Source: UBA1189 sp045612925
Lineage (GTDB): Bacteria; Bacteroidota; Bacteroidia; Bacteroidales; Bacteroidaceae
DNA length: 20,372 nucleotides
Reading direction: 5' to 3'
Assembly (NCBI GenBank): GCA_045612925.1
Contig: JAZKZX010000033.1
Span: forward strand, 1-20,372
Positions within the stretch are counted from its first letter, which is position 1. Every line of letters starts with the position of its first letter. Below the pieces are notes generated by a model that searched no databases, had not been told where the DNA came from, and saw only the letters and a list, made by a program, of their open reading frames with translations. The position numbers and the translations under genes were made by a program. This document shows positions 8,314 through 15,831 of the stretch, one piece after another.

Positions 8314-9036
8314 TTACCCTCTCTTACTGAGCAGTGCTATGGCCTCATTCCTCATGTAGGGAACATCCACCACATAGGGACGCCCGTTATCGGGATGGAA
8401 AATACCAAGTTTGCCACCCGACACACGAATGCCATAGTTCTTCTCTAATATATAGCGGTATATGCTGAGCTGGAGTGCATAGTGCCAATACACCGTATCG
8501 GGGACATGCGCTATCGGGCTGAAGGCATGCTTTCCCCAACGGCTGGTAGTCTCTGGAGCGCCACATACAAGAATCTTGTTGCTTCGTTTCCAGTCAAATA
8601 TGGTAAACACGCCATCACGAAGGTTAAGGAAGTCGAGCGTACCCGCCACACCACTCTCCTCATCGTAGATAGTCCACTCAGTACGATAGGGAGTCAGATG
8701 ATACTGCTGGGTGAACTGTTCGAAGAGACGATATGTCTCGTCGCTATCATTGGTTTCGCCCAAATAATAGCCCTCTATCTTGGCATGCATCATTGTGCCC
8801 AAATTGCGTGCTTCCTCTCCTTTGCGTTCCCATAGAGCCTTCACCTCTTCAGGAGTCATGCCCATGCTCGGGGCCTTCTTGGCCGCCCAATAGTCTGCAT
8901 CAAACTGTTCGAAACACTCCCCTATGAGTGTCGTTACAGACTTAAGCACCTTGCCATTTACTGTATATGTATGGCTCGCCTCATCGAACTGTATGAACGA
9001 GTCTCTATCGTGTCGGTTGGTTTGATTGTAGTTCAT
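8314..9036 (-). CDS. PD-(D/E)XK superfamily nuclease, RecB-like
   Basis: This is a 240-residue protein with the signature residues of the RecB/Cas4-like PD-(D/E)XK nucleases: His84 in GTMMHAKIEGYY, Asp135 in GTLDF, Asp148-W-Lys150 (FDWKRS) and Q189-LSI-Y193 (the QxxxY helix). All catalytic positions are present, so it is predicted to be an active Mg-dependent DNase. I see no signal peptide or metal-cluster cysteines, which argues against Cas4 proper. There is no helicase domain. It lies 12 bases after a secreted nuclease gene and is probably co-transcribed with it. Small proteins of this kind are often annotated as phage- or repair-related exonucleases. The cellular role here is unknown. Confidence 0.78.
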   Translation of the reverse strand: MNYNQTNRHDRDSFIQFDEASHTYTVNGKVLKSVTTLIGECFEQFDADYWAAKKAPSMGMTPEEVKALWERKGEEARNLGTMMHAKIEGYYLGETNDSDETYRLFEQFTQQYHLTPYRTEWTIYDEESGVAGTLDFLNLRDGVFTIFDWKRSNKILVCGAPETTSRWGKHAFSPIAHVPDTVYWHYALQLSIYRYILEKNYGIRVSGGKLGIFHPDNGRPYVVDVPYMRNEAIALLSKRG

Positions 9037-9048
9037 TGTTTTTGATTT

Positions 9049-9822
9049 TTAGGGCCACTCGGCCAAGTTATACTTTGTTTCTATGCTTTCCTCTATCTTA
9101 TCGGGCAATGCGGGAAAGAAGTCGAGCGAGGTAATGCGTTCCACCTCATCGATAGAGTTGACATACTTGTCGCGTTTGTAGTTGCCCGATTCATTCTTGT
9201 AGATAAATCCTATAGCACGCGGATGACCACTTTCCATACCCGTCAGCACTACTTTGAAGAAAGCGTCGGGGATCCTTATCTTATGTGTTTGCCCGATATA
9301 TCCATACTTTGGAGTCTTGTATAAGATGGGTCCACACACAATATACACAGGCTCTATGGCCGCCCATCTGCGGCACGCCTCCTCCAGTTCCTTCCAGTCG
9401 CCGCGATTGAGGTTATGGTGCTGCGGACAGATGTTTGTCATGTAGAAGCTCTCATCCATCGCTCTCCAGTGCCATCGGTTGTCGCCAGCCGGGCACATAT
9501 GTCCTCTATCCCAACCACTACCCTTATATTCCTCTGTGGTGATGGCGCGAAACGGATTAATGTCGGGGTCGGGCACAAACTTGTCGCTACGGCTCTCGCG
9601 CTCGATGAGTTTCTCAGAGTTTAGTTCCCACGCCACCCAGTTGGGGATATTTGTTCGCGGATTGAACGACACCGTGTAACCCATACGCTCAAGGTAAACC
9701 TCAGGCATAGTGCTATTAGTCACGGGGATCTCATATCTACCCGTCACTGGTTTGCTGCTCCCGCATGCAACGATAATCAGTAGCAATGCTATAATAGATG
9801 ACAATATTCCTTTCTGTTTCAT
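9049..9822 (-). CDS. DNA/RNA non-specific endonuclease, lipoprotein
   Basis: This 257-residue protein has a lipoprotein signal sequence (hydrophobic residues 6-19, lipobox IVAC with Cys20, then GSSKP). The mature part is a beta-beta-alpha-metal nuclease of the NUC1/NucA type: the DRGH motif at 105-108 holds the catalytic His108. MTNICPQHHNLNRGDWKELE follows, with the metal-binding Asn and the helix typical of the family. It is expected to degrade DNA and RNA without sequence preference at the cell surface or in the periplasm, for nucleotide scavenging or DNA removal. The gene is first in a two-gene unit with the PD-(D/E)XK gene. A TACCTTCG box ends four bases before the ATG, suggesting a leaderless or nearly leaderless mRNA. 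Confidence 0.92.
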   Translation of the reverse strand: MKQKGILSSIIALLLIIVACGSSKPVTGRYEIPVTNSTMPEVYLERMGYTVSFNPRTNIPNWVAWELNSEKLIERESRSDKFVPDPDINPFRAITTEEYKGSGWDRGHMCPAGDNRWHWRAMDESFYMTNICPQHHNLNRGDWKELEEACRRWAAIEPVYIVCGPILYKTPKYGYIGQTHKIRIPDAFFKVVLTGMESGHPRAIGFIYKNESGNYKRDKYVNSIDEVERITSLDFFPALPDKIEESIETKYNLAEWP

Positions 9823-9826
9823 AGCA

Positions 9827-9834
9827 CGAAGGTA
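9827..9834 (-). promoter_or_regulatory. TACCTTCG -7-like box, four bases from the ATG
   Basis: Minus-strand TACCTTCG differs from TAnnTTTG at one position. The start codon of the nuclease follows after TGCT. If this is the -7 element, transcription begins at or within a few bases of the ATG. The DUF1460 gene has the same box and spacing. Confidence 0.45.
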
Positions 9835-9871
9835 GTAATATATATATGGTAATTAATAATATTAGTAATAT

Positions 9872-10798
9872 TCACATCCTCCTCCATACAATATAAGATG
9901 TATTCTTAGGCATACGGCGGCGACCGGCATAGCAGTCATCTTCGCCAAATTCGTGGGCAATGCCTTGGCGGTCGACAGCCCAGCCGTAGGCGGTAGAACC
10001 GACGAGGTAAATAGCATGATCGACACCCATATCGGCCAAAGCCTGGGCATAGTCGTAGAAAGATTCCTTAGTGAGGGTCTCGACCATGAAGATGGTACCG
10101 TCCATATCGCAGACACCTCGACGGATGGCCTTACCTTTGGGTTCATTGAGCACAGGCGCTCCATTGTCGACCAATGGGTATTGGCGGAAGAAATAGCCTC
10201 CACGCTCGGTAGCTTGTTCGAATAGAGGAGAGTTGTCTGCCACACCCACAGTGACCTTGCCATCGATAGAGGCACAATACCCCCTCTTGGACAATCCCCA
10301 TGCCTTGGGCTCTCCCTTGAGCACGAAAGCTCCCACGATGCCTCCATTGTCGGCTCTGACATCAGCAGCCTGGGCTGCATAGACAATCGTGGTATCCTGT
10401 CTATTGATACGCCCCAGATGTAGCGTCATCTCGGCATGATGGGGGATATACATGCGGATGGGGATATCGTTGACTATGGTATCGCGTATCTCGGTATAAC
10501 CAAAACCGACAGAGTCCTTATATTGCTCTATCTGCTGCTCCATGACGAGCGGCTCCGACTCGTAGAGGGGCTCAAAATAGGAGGGCTCTTCGGCGTACAG
10601 TGACGATTCCTTGTGCGACTTCGCCATATAGGTTACTATACCTATTATAATAATAGCGAGTAGTATACCCACCAGCCACATTCCTCTCCTTCGTGGCTTT
10701 CGAGGCATTCGATGGTCCTCAGGAGTAGGTACGGAAACCAGTTCGTTACCGATAATGCGGATCTCGTTATCTTCTATATCTTTCTCAAACTGTATCAT
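9872..10798 (-). CDS. Membrane-anchored phosphodiester glycosidase (NAGPA domain)
   Basis: This 308-residue protein has a short Arg/Lys-rich N-terminus and one membrane helix (about residues 40-58, WLVGILLAIIIIGIVTYMA), so the rest is expected outside the cytoplasmic membrane. The body resembles the phosphodiester glycosidase (NAGPA/DUF2233) fold: ADVRADNGGIVGAFVLKGEP, a central SIDGKVTVGVADNSPL strand pair and ALADMGVDHAIYLVGSTAYGW, which replaces the usual helix followed by a substrate-binding turn. Family members split GlcNAc-type phosphodiesters or act on cell-wall and capsular glycans. The substrate is unknown here. The start codon overlaps the stop of the LytTR gene (ATGA), so the two are translationally coupled. 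Confidence 0.75.
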   Translation of the reverse strand: MIQFEKDIEDNEIRIIGNELVSVPTPEDHRMPRKPRRRGMWLVGILLAIIIIGIVTYMAKSHKESSLYAEEPSYFEPLYESEPLVMEQQIEQYKDSVGFGYTEIRDTIVNDIPIRMYIPHHAEMTLHLGRINRQDTTIVYAAQAADVRADNGGIVGAFVLKGEPKAWGLSKRGYCASIDGKVTVGVADNSPLFEQATERGGYFFRQYPLVDNGAPVLNEPKGKAIRRGVCDMDGTIFMVETLTKESFYDYAQALADMGVDHAIYLVGSTAYGWAVDRQGIAHEFGEDDCYAGRRRMPKNTSYIVWRRM

Positions 10799-11169
10799 TG
10801 CGTAATCTCCTTTTCTATTAAGTCTTTCAACGACTTCAAGGCTTCTTTGGATGCCGATACGGTGTGGCTAAATGATGCCACATCGGACAGTACCAATTTC
10901 TGCTTAGCTATGTTGATGTAATATATATACAGACGATTTATGATAAGGCTCTTACCGATACGGATAAAATTGTTACCGTCTCTGCCTAACTGATCAGCGA
11001 TCATCTTTTCCACCTGTCCCAACTGAAAGGAGAGCATACGCATTTCGCCATCAGTCTGCACCAAGGTCGAATAGTTGCCGTCTGACGATATATATACGAT
11101 GTGCTCAGGTGCTATGCGCACGAGGTCAATCGAGGTGGAGATGATCAGTTGTCTTTTCGGTAAGTTCAT
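10795..11169 (-). CDS. Stand-alone LytTR DNA-binding regulator
   Basis: Almost the whole 124-residue protein is one LytTR domain (about residues 8-105): LVRIAPEHIVYISSDGNYSTLVQTDG, then SFQLGQVEKMI and FIRIGKSLIINRLYI, which match the beta-strand pattern and the conserved F-x-R-[IV]-x-[RK]-S-x-[IL]-[IV]-N segment. No receiver domain is attached, so it is either regulated by a partner or constitutive. It overlaps the membrane glycosidase gene by 4 bp and is the first gene of the unit. Related stand-alone LytTR genes are often paired with membrane proteins that control them, and the neighbour could play that role. This is an inference from gene order. Confidence 0.87.
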   Translation of the reverse strand: MNLPKRQLIISTSIDLVRIAPEHIVYISSDGNYSTLVQTDGEMRMLSFQLGQVEKMIADQLGRDGNNFIRIGKSLIINRLYIYYINIAKQKLVLSDVASFSHTVSASKEALKSLKDLIEKEITQ

Positions 11170-11263
11170 TCCTTTATCATTGGTGAGATACGGTAAACGG
11201 GCAAATAATATAAAATAAAAATCAATTTTCAGCGCCAGTAGGGTATCTCCGCTAATTCACGAG

Positions 11264-11295
11264 CAAAGGTAATAAGATTATAAGAAACCGACAAA
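11264..11295 (-). promoter_or_regulatory. Bacteroidetes promoter of the LytTR operon
   Basis: Minus-strand TTTG (11292-11295) and TACCTTTG (11264-11271) are separated by 20 bases, matching the -33/-7 pattern of Bacteroidetes. The predicted transcript has an untranslated leader of about 90 bases before the ATG at 11169, long enough for regulation. It fires away from the tRNA-Lys promoter. Confidence 0.72.
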
Positions 11296-11392
11296 TTATA
11301 CCCTAAAGACTGTACAAAATGCAGGTTTGAGTGTATGAAATATAGAATAAGAAGAAAAAAAATGATTTTTTTGAAAAAAATTGCTCAAACAT

Positions 11393-11423
11393 TTTGCTAT
11401 ATCAAAAAAAGGCCATACCTTTG
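11393..11423 (+). promoter_or_regulatory. Bacteroidetes promoter of tRNA-Lys
   Basis: TTTG at 11393-11396 and TACCTTTG at 11416-11423 are separated by exactly 19 bases, a full match to the -33/-7 consensus. The mature tRNA begins 21 bases later. An A/T-rich tract lies just upstream (11350-11390), as is common for stable RNA promoters. Confidence 0.82.
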
Positions 11424-11444
11424 CATCGCAATTGAGAAACAGAT

Positions 11445-11517
11445 GCACTCTTAGCTCAGTTGGTAGAGCAATTGACTCTTAATCAATGGGTCCAGGGTTC
11501 GAGTCCCTGAGGGTGTA
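11445..11517 (+). tRNA. tRNA-Lys (anticodon CTT)
   Basis: This is a full 73-base cloverleaf. The acceptor arm GCACTCT pairs with AGGGTGT (two G-U pairs). The D arm is GCTC/GAGC with AGTTGGTA in the loop, and the anticodon arm is ATTGA-CTCTTAA-TCAAT with anticodon CTT. The T arm is CAGGG-TTCGAGT-CCCTG and the discriminator base is A at 11517. The chromosome carries CAT after the discriminator, so CCA is not fully encoded. A strong promoter lies upstream and a terminator directly downstream, so it is a single-gene unit. CTT decodes AAG, the Lys codon strongly favoured in the M16 peptidase gene nearby. Confidence 0.97.
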
Positions 11518-11524
11518 CATCGAG

Positions 11525-11558
11525 AAAAGCCGGTAACAATGTTATCGGCTTTTTCTTT
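11525..11558 (+). terminator. Terminator of tRNA-Lys
   Basis: AAAAGCCGGTAAC (11525-11537) pairs with GTTATCGGCTTTT (11541-11553) with one G-T wobble and a 3-base loop, followed by TTTTCTTTT. It is placed eight bases after the tRNA. Confidence 0.9.
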
Positions 11559-11741
11559 TGTCTTATCCCGCAGCGTAGGCTATGTATAATCCCGCAAAGA
11601 TCCCTGTCTAAGTCCCAGCGCGAGATTCATTGACATCAGCCCCTGCGGCTTTATAGCCAAGGCTGATGCCTCGGGTGTCGACCTTAAGGTTCGCTTCGCC
11701 CAGGGTGACAGAGAAAACAGGCAGACCTCTATATCATGCAT
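11559..11741. other. Structured intergenic stretch, no credible gene
   Basis: No gene is called. A hairpin CATCAGCC (11634-11641) / GGCTGATG (11661-11668) encloses a second one, GGCT-TTAT-AGCC (11647-11658). A palindrome ACCTTAAGGT follows near 11680. A 60-codon minus-strand frame across this stretch is rich in Leu, Ser and Ala and has no domain. It reads like translation of a structured repeat, not a protein. The stretch may be a dispersed intergenic repeat, which needs a genome-wide comparison. Confidence 0.5.
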
Positions 11742-11775
11742 AAAAAAAATATGAGATAGCAATGCTACCTCATAT
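11742..11775 (-). terminator. Terminator of the uvrD/pcrA gene
   Basis: On the minus strand, ATATGAGGTAGC (11775-11764) pairs with GCTATCTCATAT (11760-11749) around a 3-base loop with one G-T pair. It is followed by a T-run (A-run 11742-11748). It lies 17 bases past the helicase stop codon. Confidence 0.87.
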
Positions 11776-11792
11776 GCAATACCTTACCCAAA

Positions 11793-14168
11793 CTACCCCA
11801 GTACTCTGAAGCGGGCAAACTTGAGGAGGAGCTGCTTCTCGCCCGCATTCTTGAAGCGGATGGTGGCCTTGGTATTCTCACCCGTACCCTCGACCTTGAT
11901 AACCTCGCCTACCCCAAATCGCTCATGCTCTATAAACTGTCCGGGAGTAAGCTGTGCCACTCGGGTAGCACCGCCCGAGGCTGTTGTCGACACCAATCGA
12001 CGAGAGGCCGCAAGAGGCTCTACCACCATCTTCTTGGGAGAAGTCGGTGCCGTATAGACACGCGATGTGCTCTGCGTATTCTGATTGCGAGATGCGCTGG
12101 ACGCATGTTGTGCCGATAGAGTTGGACGCGCACTCACAAATCTCGGAGCCTCTGACGCTCCCCACGAGGATTGACTGGGAGATGCAGCAAAACTCCCCTT
12201 GTTAGGCATCTCCATATATCCATGATCTATATCTTTCAGAAAACGGCTGGGCATGCCATACTCCACCTTGCCAAATCGGAAACGACTCTTGGCATACGAG
12301 AGCACACAACGCTTCTCGGCACGCGTGATGGCGACATAGAGCAAGCGTCGCTCCTCCTCCATCTGCCGCACACTATCATAAGCCATCATCGAGGGGAACA
12401 ACTGCTCCTCCATACCTACGATAAACACGGTATCAAACTCTAGTCCCTTGGCAGCATGCACGGTCATCAGTGTCACCTTGGGAGTGTCGTCCTCCTCGGT
12501 ATTGTCCTGATCGGTGAGCAGCGCCACATCGCTGAGAAAGTCGGTGAGCATCACAGCCTCTCCGCCCTCCTCCTGACGCGAACGAAGGAAGTCATGCATA
12601 CCATCCATCAATTCCTGCACATTCTCTTGCCGACTTATACCCTCGACCGTACGATCCTGCATAAGGTCTGCCATGATACCACTCTCCTGCACTACCATAC
12701 GACCCAGTTCATAGGCATCGATCCTATCGGCCTGGTCTATGAAACGGCAGATCAGGCTATAGAAGCTATTCAGTTTGCCGAGCGTACCCTTGTTGACCAC
12801 GAGGTTATAGGCAGCCGGATCACCAATGACCGTCCATAAGCTCACACCATGATCTGACGCCGATGCCATGATCTTACCCAGTGTGGTATCGCCAATACCT
12901 CGTGCCGGATAGTTGATGATACGCTTGAACGCCTCCTCATCGTGCGGGTTAACCGCCATGCGGAAATAGGCAATGACATCCTTTACCTCCTTGCGCTGGT
13001 AGAATGACAAGCCTCCATAGATACGGTAGGCAATGCCCTTCTTGCGCAATGCCTCCTCAAAGATACGCGACTGTGCATTCGTACGATATAGTATGGCGAA
13101 ATGGTCGTTAGAGAGGTTTTCGCTGCGCTTGAGCTGTCCTATGCGCTGCACTATGATCTCCCCCTCCTCGACATCGGAGTAGGCCTCGACCACCTGGAGC
13201 GGTGTACCCACATCCTGTCGGGAGAAGACCTCCTTGCGTATCTGGTCGCGATTCTTCTCGATGAGACTATTGGCAGCACCCACGATGATCTGCGTAGAGC
13301 GGTAGTTCTCCTCAAGTTTGAAGATACGCGCCCCAGTATATTGTCGGGTGAAGCCAAGGATATTATCGATATTGGCCCCTCGAAATGAGTAGATGCTCTG
13401 CGCATCGTCACCCACCACACATACACGCTGATGCTCCTTGGTAAGCTGCCACACGATGCTGTGCTGGGCATAGTTGGTGTCTTGATACTCATCGACCAGC
13501 ACATAGGCAAACTGCGACGCATAGCGTGCGAGCACTTCGGGGTGATTATGAAACAGCAGGTAGGTATAGAGCAATATGTCATCGAAGTCCATTGCCCCTG
13601 CCTGTCGGCAGCGTTCCTGGTAGCGCAGGTATATCTCTCGTGTCTCGGGCACCTTGGCGTTGCGGTCATCAGCCACGGCGATAGCATCAGAGGCATACAT
13701 CTGTGCTGTCATGAGGCGATTCTTGGCATTGGAGATACGGTTCTGCACAACATTGGGCTTATACACCTTGTCATCGAGCTGCATCTCCTTGATGATTGTC
13801 TTGAGCAGACTCTTGGAGTCTGTCTGGTCATAGATGGTAAAGTTGGGGGCAAACCCGATATGCTCGGCCTCACTCCTCAAGATGCGCAAGAACATGCTAT
13901 GGAAGGTGCCCATCCACAGATAGCGTGCACGATGCTCCCCCACCCTCTTACCAATACGGTCACGCATCTCCCGCGCCGCCTTATTGGTAAATGTCAATGC
14001 CAATATGCGCCATGGCTCCAGCCCCAGTTCCATGAGGTGTGCCACCTTGTAGGTGAGCACACGGGTCTTTCCCGAGCCTGCGCCAGCTATCACCAGCGAA
14101 GGTCCGTCGTTGTAGAGCACCGCCTCCAACTGGCTTTCATTGAGTTCGTTCTTCATATCGGTATGCAT
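11793..14168 (-). CDS. pcrA: UvrD/PcrA-type superfamily 1 DNA helicase
   Basis: This is a 3'-5' ATP-dependent DNA helicase for nucleotide excision repair and clearing proteins and RNA polymerase from DNA. Its 791 residues are close to the usual length of PcrA/UvrD. Motifs in order: NESQLEAVLYNDGPSLVIAGA with Walker A GAGSGKT (29-35), LALTFTNKAAREM, GTFHSMFLRILR, LVDEYQDTN (Walker B), GDDAQSIYSFRGAN, LEENYRST, VTLMTVHAAKGLEFDTVFIVG and EERRLLYVAITRAEK. The last 55 residues (LTPGQFIEHERFGVGEVIKVEG) form the Tudor-like C-terminal domain that in PcrA/UvrD contacts RNA polymerase. A low-complexity Ser/Ala/Thr linker precedes it. Start 14168 or the ATG at 14156 are both possible. It lies 33 bases downstream of tsaC and probably shares its transcript. 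The uvrD and pcrA names are interchangeable here. Confidence 0.95.
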   Translation of the reverse strand: MHTDMKNELNESQLEAVLYNDGPSLVIAGAGSGKTRVLTYKVAHLMELGLEPWRILALTFTNKAAREMRDRIGKRVGEHRARYLWMGTFHSMFLRILRSEAEHIGFAPNFTIYDQTDSKSLLKTIIKEMQLDDKVYKPNVVQNRISNAKNRLMTAQMYASDAIAVADDRNAKVPETREIYLRYQERCRQAGAMDFDDILLYTYLLFHNHPEVLARYASQFAYVLVDEYQDTNYAQHSIVWQLTKEHQRVCVVGDDAQSIYSFRGANIDNILGFTRQYTGARIFKLEENYRSTQIIVGAANSLIEKNRDQIRKEVFSRQDVGTPLQVVEAYSDVEEGEIIVQRIGQLKRSENLSNDHFAILYRTNAQSRIFEEALRKKGIAYRIYGGLSFYQRKEVKDVIAYFRMAVNPHDEEAFKRIINYPARGIGDTTLGKIMASASDHGVSLWTVIGDPAAYNLVVNKGTLGKLNSFYSLICRFIDQADRIDAYELGRMVVQESGIMADLMQDRTVEGISRQENVQELMDGMHDFLRSRQEEGGEAVMLTDFLSDVALLTDQDNTEEDDTPKVTLMTVHAAKGLEFDTVFIVGMEEQLFPSMMAYDSVRQMEEERRLLYVAITRAEKRCVLSYAKSRFRFGKVEYGMPSRFLKDIDHGYMEMPNKGSFAASPSQSSWGASEAPRFVSARPTLSAQHASSASRNQNTQSTSRVYTAPTSPKKMVVEPLAASRRLVSTTASGGATRVAQLTPGQFIEHERFGVGEVIKVEGTGENTKATIRFKNAGEKQLLLKFARFRVLG

Positions 14169-14201
14169 CGTCCTGCCCTGTCACTATATATATTATAGGG
14201 T

Positions 14202-14777
14202 TCACTCTCTTATCACCTTCACCTCACCATGCGCGCCCAGCTTGATAATGCTCGAGGGCATAGCTCCTGCAGGCTCATCCTGGCGTACGCCTACTACATA
14301 GTCGACAGACTGCTTGATGTCGTCGCTTATCTCGGCAAAGCATCGTGGCGAAGGCTGCCCGCTGATATTGGCCGATGTCGACACGATGGCCTTACGAAAC
14401 CGGTAGCAGAGCTGCTTGCTAAACTCCTCTTGAGTGACCCGGATACCCACGCTGCCATCTTCGCCTACGAGGTTGGGGGCCAAGTTGCGAGCCCCGTCAT
14501 AGATAATGGTCAGCGGCTTAGTCGATAGTTCTATGAGGTCCCAAGCCACGGGCGACACCTCACGCACATAGAAGTCGACCTTCACCTCATTGTCCACAAG
14601 CACCAGCATGGCCTTACTGTCGATGCGTTGCTTTATCTCATACACGCGTCGCACGGCCTCCTCATTGGTGGCATCACACCCTATACCCCACACCGTATCG
14701 GTAGGATACAAGATGACTCCCCCTCGATAGAGCACATCGCACGCACGCTTTATCTCGTCTCTGTACTGTTCTGTCAT
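14202..14777 (-). CDS. tsaC: L-threonylcarbamoyladenylate synthase (TsaC/YrdC family)
   Basis: TsaC makes threonylcarbamoyl-AMP from threonine, bicarbonate and ATP, the first step of t6A37 tRNA modification. The 191-residue protein is the short TsaC/YrdC type, without the extra C-terminal domain of Sua5. Motifs: RGGVILYPTDTVWGIGCDA (residues about 19-37, the substrate cleft), EIKQRIDSKAM (the KxR motif), then IVSTSANISGQPSP, which is the conserved S-x-S-A-N region. It is the upstream gene of a pair with uvrD/pcrA. A TAACTTTG box lies upstream. Confidence 0.94.
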   Translation of the reverse strand: MTEQYRDEIKRACDVLYRGGVILYPTDTVWGIGCDATNEEAVRRVYEIKQRIDSKAMLVLVDNEVKVDFYVREVSPVAWDLIELSTKPLTIIYDGARNLAPNLVGEDGSVGIRVTQEEFSKQLCYRFRKAIVSTSANISGQPSPRCFAEISDDIKQSVDYVVGVRQDEPAGAMPSSIIKLGAHGEVKVIRE

Positions 14778-14795
14778 ACGCTGATTTTAGGGTCG

Positions 14796-14803
14796 CAAAG
14801 TTA
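14796..14803 (-). promoter_or_regulatory. Bacteroidetes -7 box upstream of tsaC
   Basis: Minus-strand TAACTTTG fits TAnnTTTG, with an 18-base gap to the tsaC ATG. No TTTG -33 partner is visible at the usual distance. It would drive tsaC and probably uvrD/pcrA. Confidence 0.52.
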
Positions 14804-14868
14804 ACACTTTTTTCCAATCCGCCTATGATTCTCATCAAAAATATCTTGGCAGTACGCCAGGATTATCG

Positions 14869-14876
14869 TACCTTCG
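14869..14876 (+). promoter_or_regulatory. TACCTTCG -7-like box, four bases from the ATG
   Basis: TACCTTCG is followed by CCCC and then the ATG of the DUF1460 gene. A CTTG at 14845-14848 lies 20 bases upstream as a partial -33 element. It implies transcription starting at or near the start codon. Confidence 0.5.
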
Positions 14877-14880
14877 CCCC

Positions 14881-15639
14881 ATGAAATTATGCCTATTGAT
14901 TTTGAGCCTGCTGTGCACGACGGCGACCGATATCCTTGACATTGCCAGGAGCTACCTCGGGGTGCCCTACGTAGCATCGACATTGGAGAGCGAGGAGGAG
15001 GAGCGTCTCATCATCAACGAGCGGGAGATGGACTGCACCACCTTCGTAGAGCTCTCCGTGGCACACTGGCTCGCCACGCAGGCCGACAGCCTCACCTTCG
15101 CAGAGCAGGTGCAGCGTCTGCGCTATCGGGGTGGACATATCGACGGGTACCTCTCGCGCCTGCATTACTTCACCGACTGGGTAGCCGAGAACACCCTACG
15201 AGGCGTATGGCACGAGCCATCCCCCCAGCCCGAGAGCGCCGTATGGCATACCGACACGCTGACGCTCGACTTCATGAGCCGACACCCCCAAAGCTACCCC
15301 TACCTCCAAGCCCATGCCTGGGCAGTAGACTCGATGCGTGCTATCGAGCGTAAGTATACCGACTACCCCATATATTATATAGGTAAGGAGCACCTCGCCC
15401 TCTCTCCCGACAAGCTCCCCATCCGCAATGGCGACATCTTGGCCTTGGTGACCACTGTCGAGGGACTCGATGTCACTCACCTCGGCTTTGCCGTATGGTG
15501 TGGCACTACCCTACACCTCATGCACGCCTCCATGCAACAGGGCAAGGTCATCATTGACAGCCAGCCGCTGTACGACTACCTGAAGGGGAGAAGAAGCTGT
15601 CCCGGAGTCAGGGTCGTAAGACTGGGCAGTGAACTATGA
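14881..15639 (+). CDS. DUF1460 N-acetylmuramoyl-L-alanine amidase-like protein
   Basis: This is a 252-residue exported protein with a short signal peptide (KLCLLILSLLCTTA, cut near residue 16). It belongs to DUF1460, an NlpC/P60-like papain-fold family. Cys52 in EMDCTTFVELS is the predicted nucleophile, and a later VTHLGFAVW segment should supply the catalytic His. YLGVPYVASTLE and RLHYFTDWVAEN are other family-typical segments. Structurally studied DUF1460 members act on peptidoglycan fragments, so a periplasmic role in wall turnover or recycling is likely; the exact bond is not shown by sequence. It stands alone between the divergent tsaC gene and the M16 peptidase gene. No Shine-Dalgarno sequence is seen before the ATG, as usual in this phylum. 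Confidence 0.87.
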   Translation: MKLCLLILSLLCTTATDILDIARSYLGVPYVASTLESEEEERLIINEREMDCTTFVELSVAHWLATQADSLTFAEQVQRLRYRGGHIDGYLSRLHYFTDWVAENTLRGVWHEPSPQPESAVWHTDTLTLDFMSRHPQSYPYLQAHAWAVDSMRAIERKYTDYPIYYIGKEHLALSPDKLPIRNGDILALVTTVEGLDVTHLGFAVWCGTTLHLMHASMQQGKVIIDSQPLYDYLKGRRSCPGVRVVRLGSEL

Positions 15640-15757
15640 GCCGTGAGCTATCGTCTATACTCCTATACTCCTTGACTCCTAAAGTGAGCTAAAGTTCAAG
15701 GAAGCCCCCATAGGGCACATTTTTCCCCTCAAATTTCCTCATTCACCAAATTATCAT

Positions 15758-15765
15758 TACTTTTG
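15758..15765 (+). promoter_or_regulatory. Bacteroidetes -7 box of the M16 peptidase gene
   Basis: TACTTTTG fits TAnnTTTG. A TTTC at 15734-15737 lies 20 bases upstream as a near-match -33 element. The leader to the ATG at 15832 is about 63 bases. This also rejects the in-frame TTG at 15763, which lies within the box. Confidence 0.62.
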
Positions 15766-15831
15766 CCGATTATTGCCCCCGCAGGGCTTCAACCGAGGAC
15801 ATACACAAAAACCTTAAAAACGAAAGACAAT

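Noticed and set aside
8314..9036. Cas4 exonuclease
   Set aside because: The PD-(D/E)XK and QxxxY motifs fit, but the four iron-sulphur cysteines of Cas4 are absent and there is no CRISPR locus.
15763..15831. Upstream TTG as start of the M16 peptidase
   Set aside because: The codon is inside the TACTTTTG box, and starting there would bury the signal peptide behind 23 extra residues.
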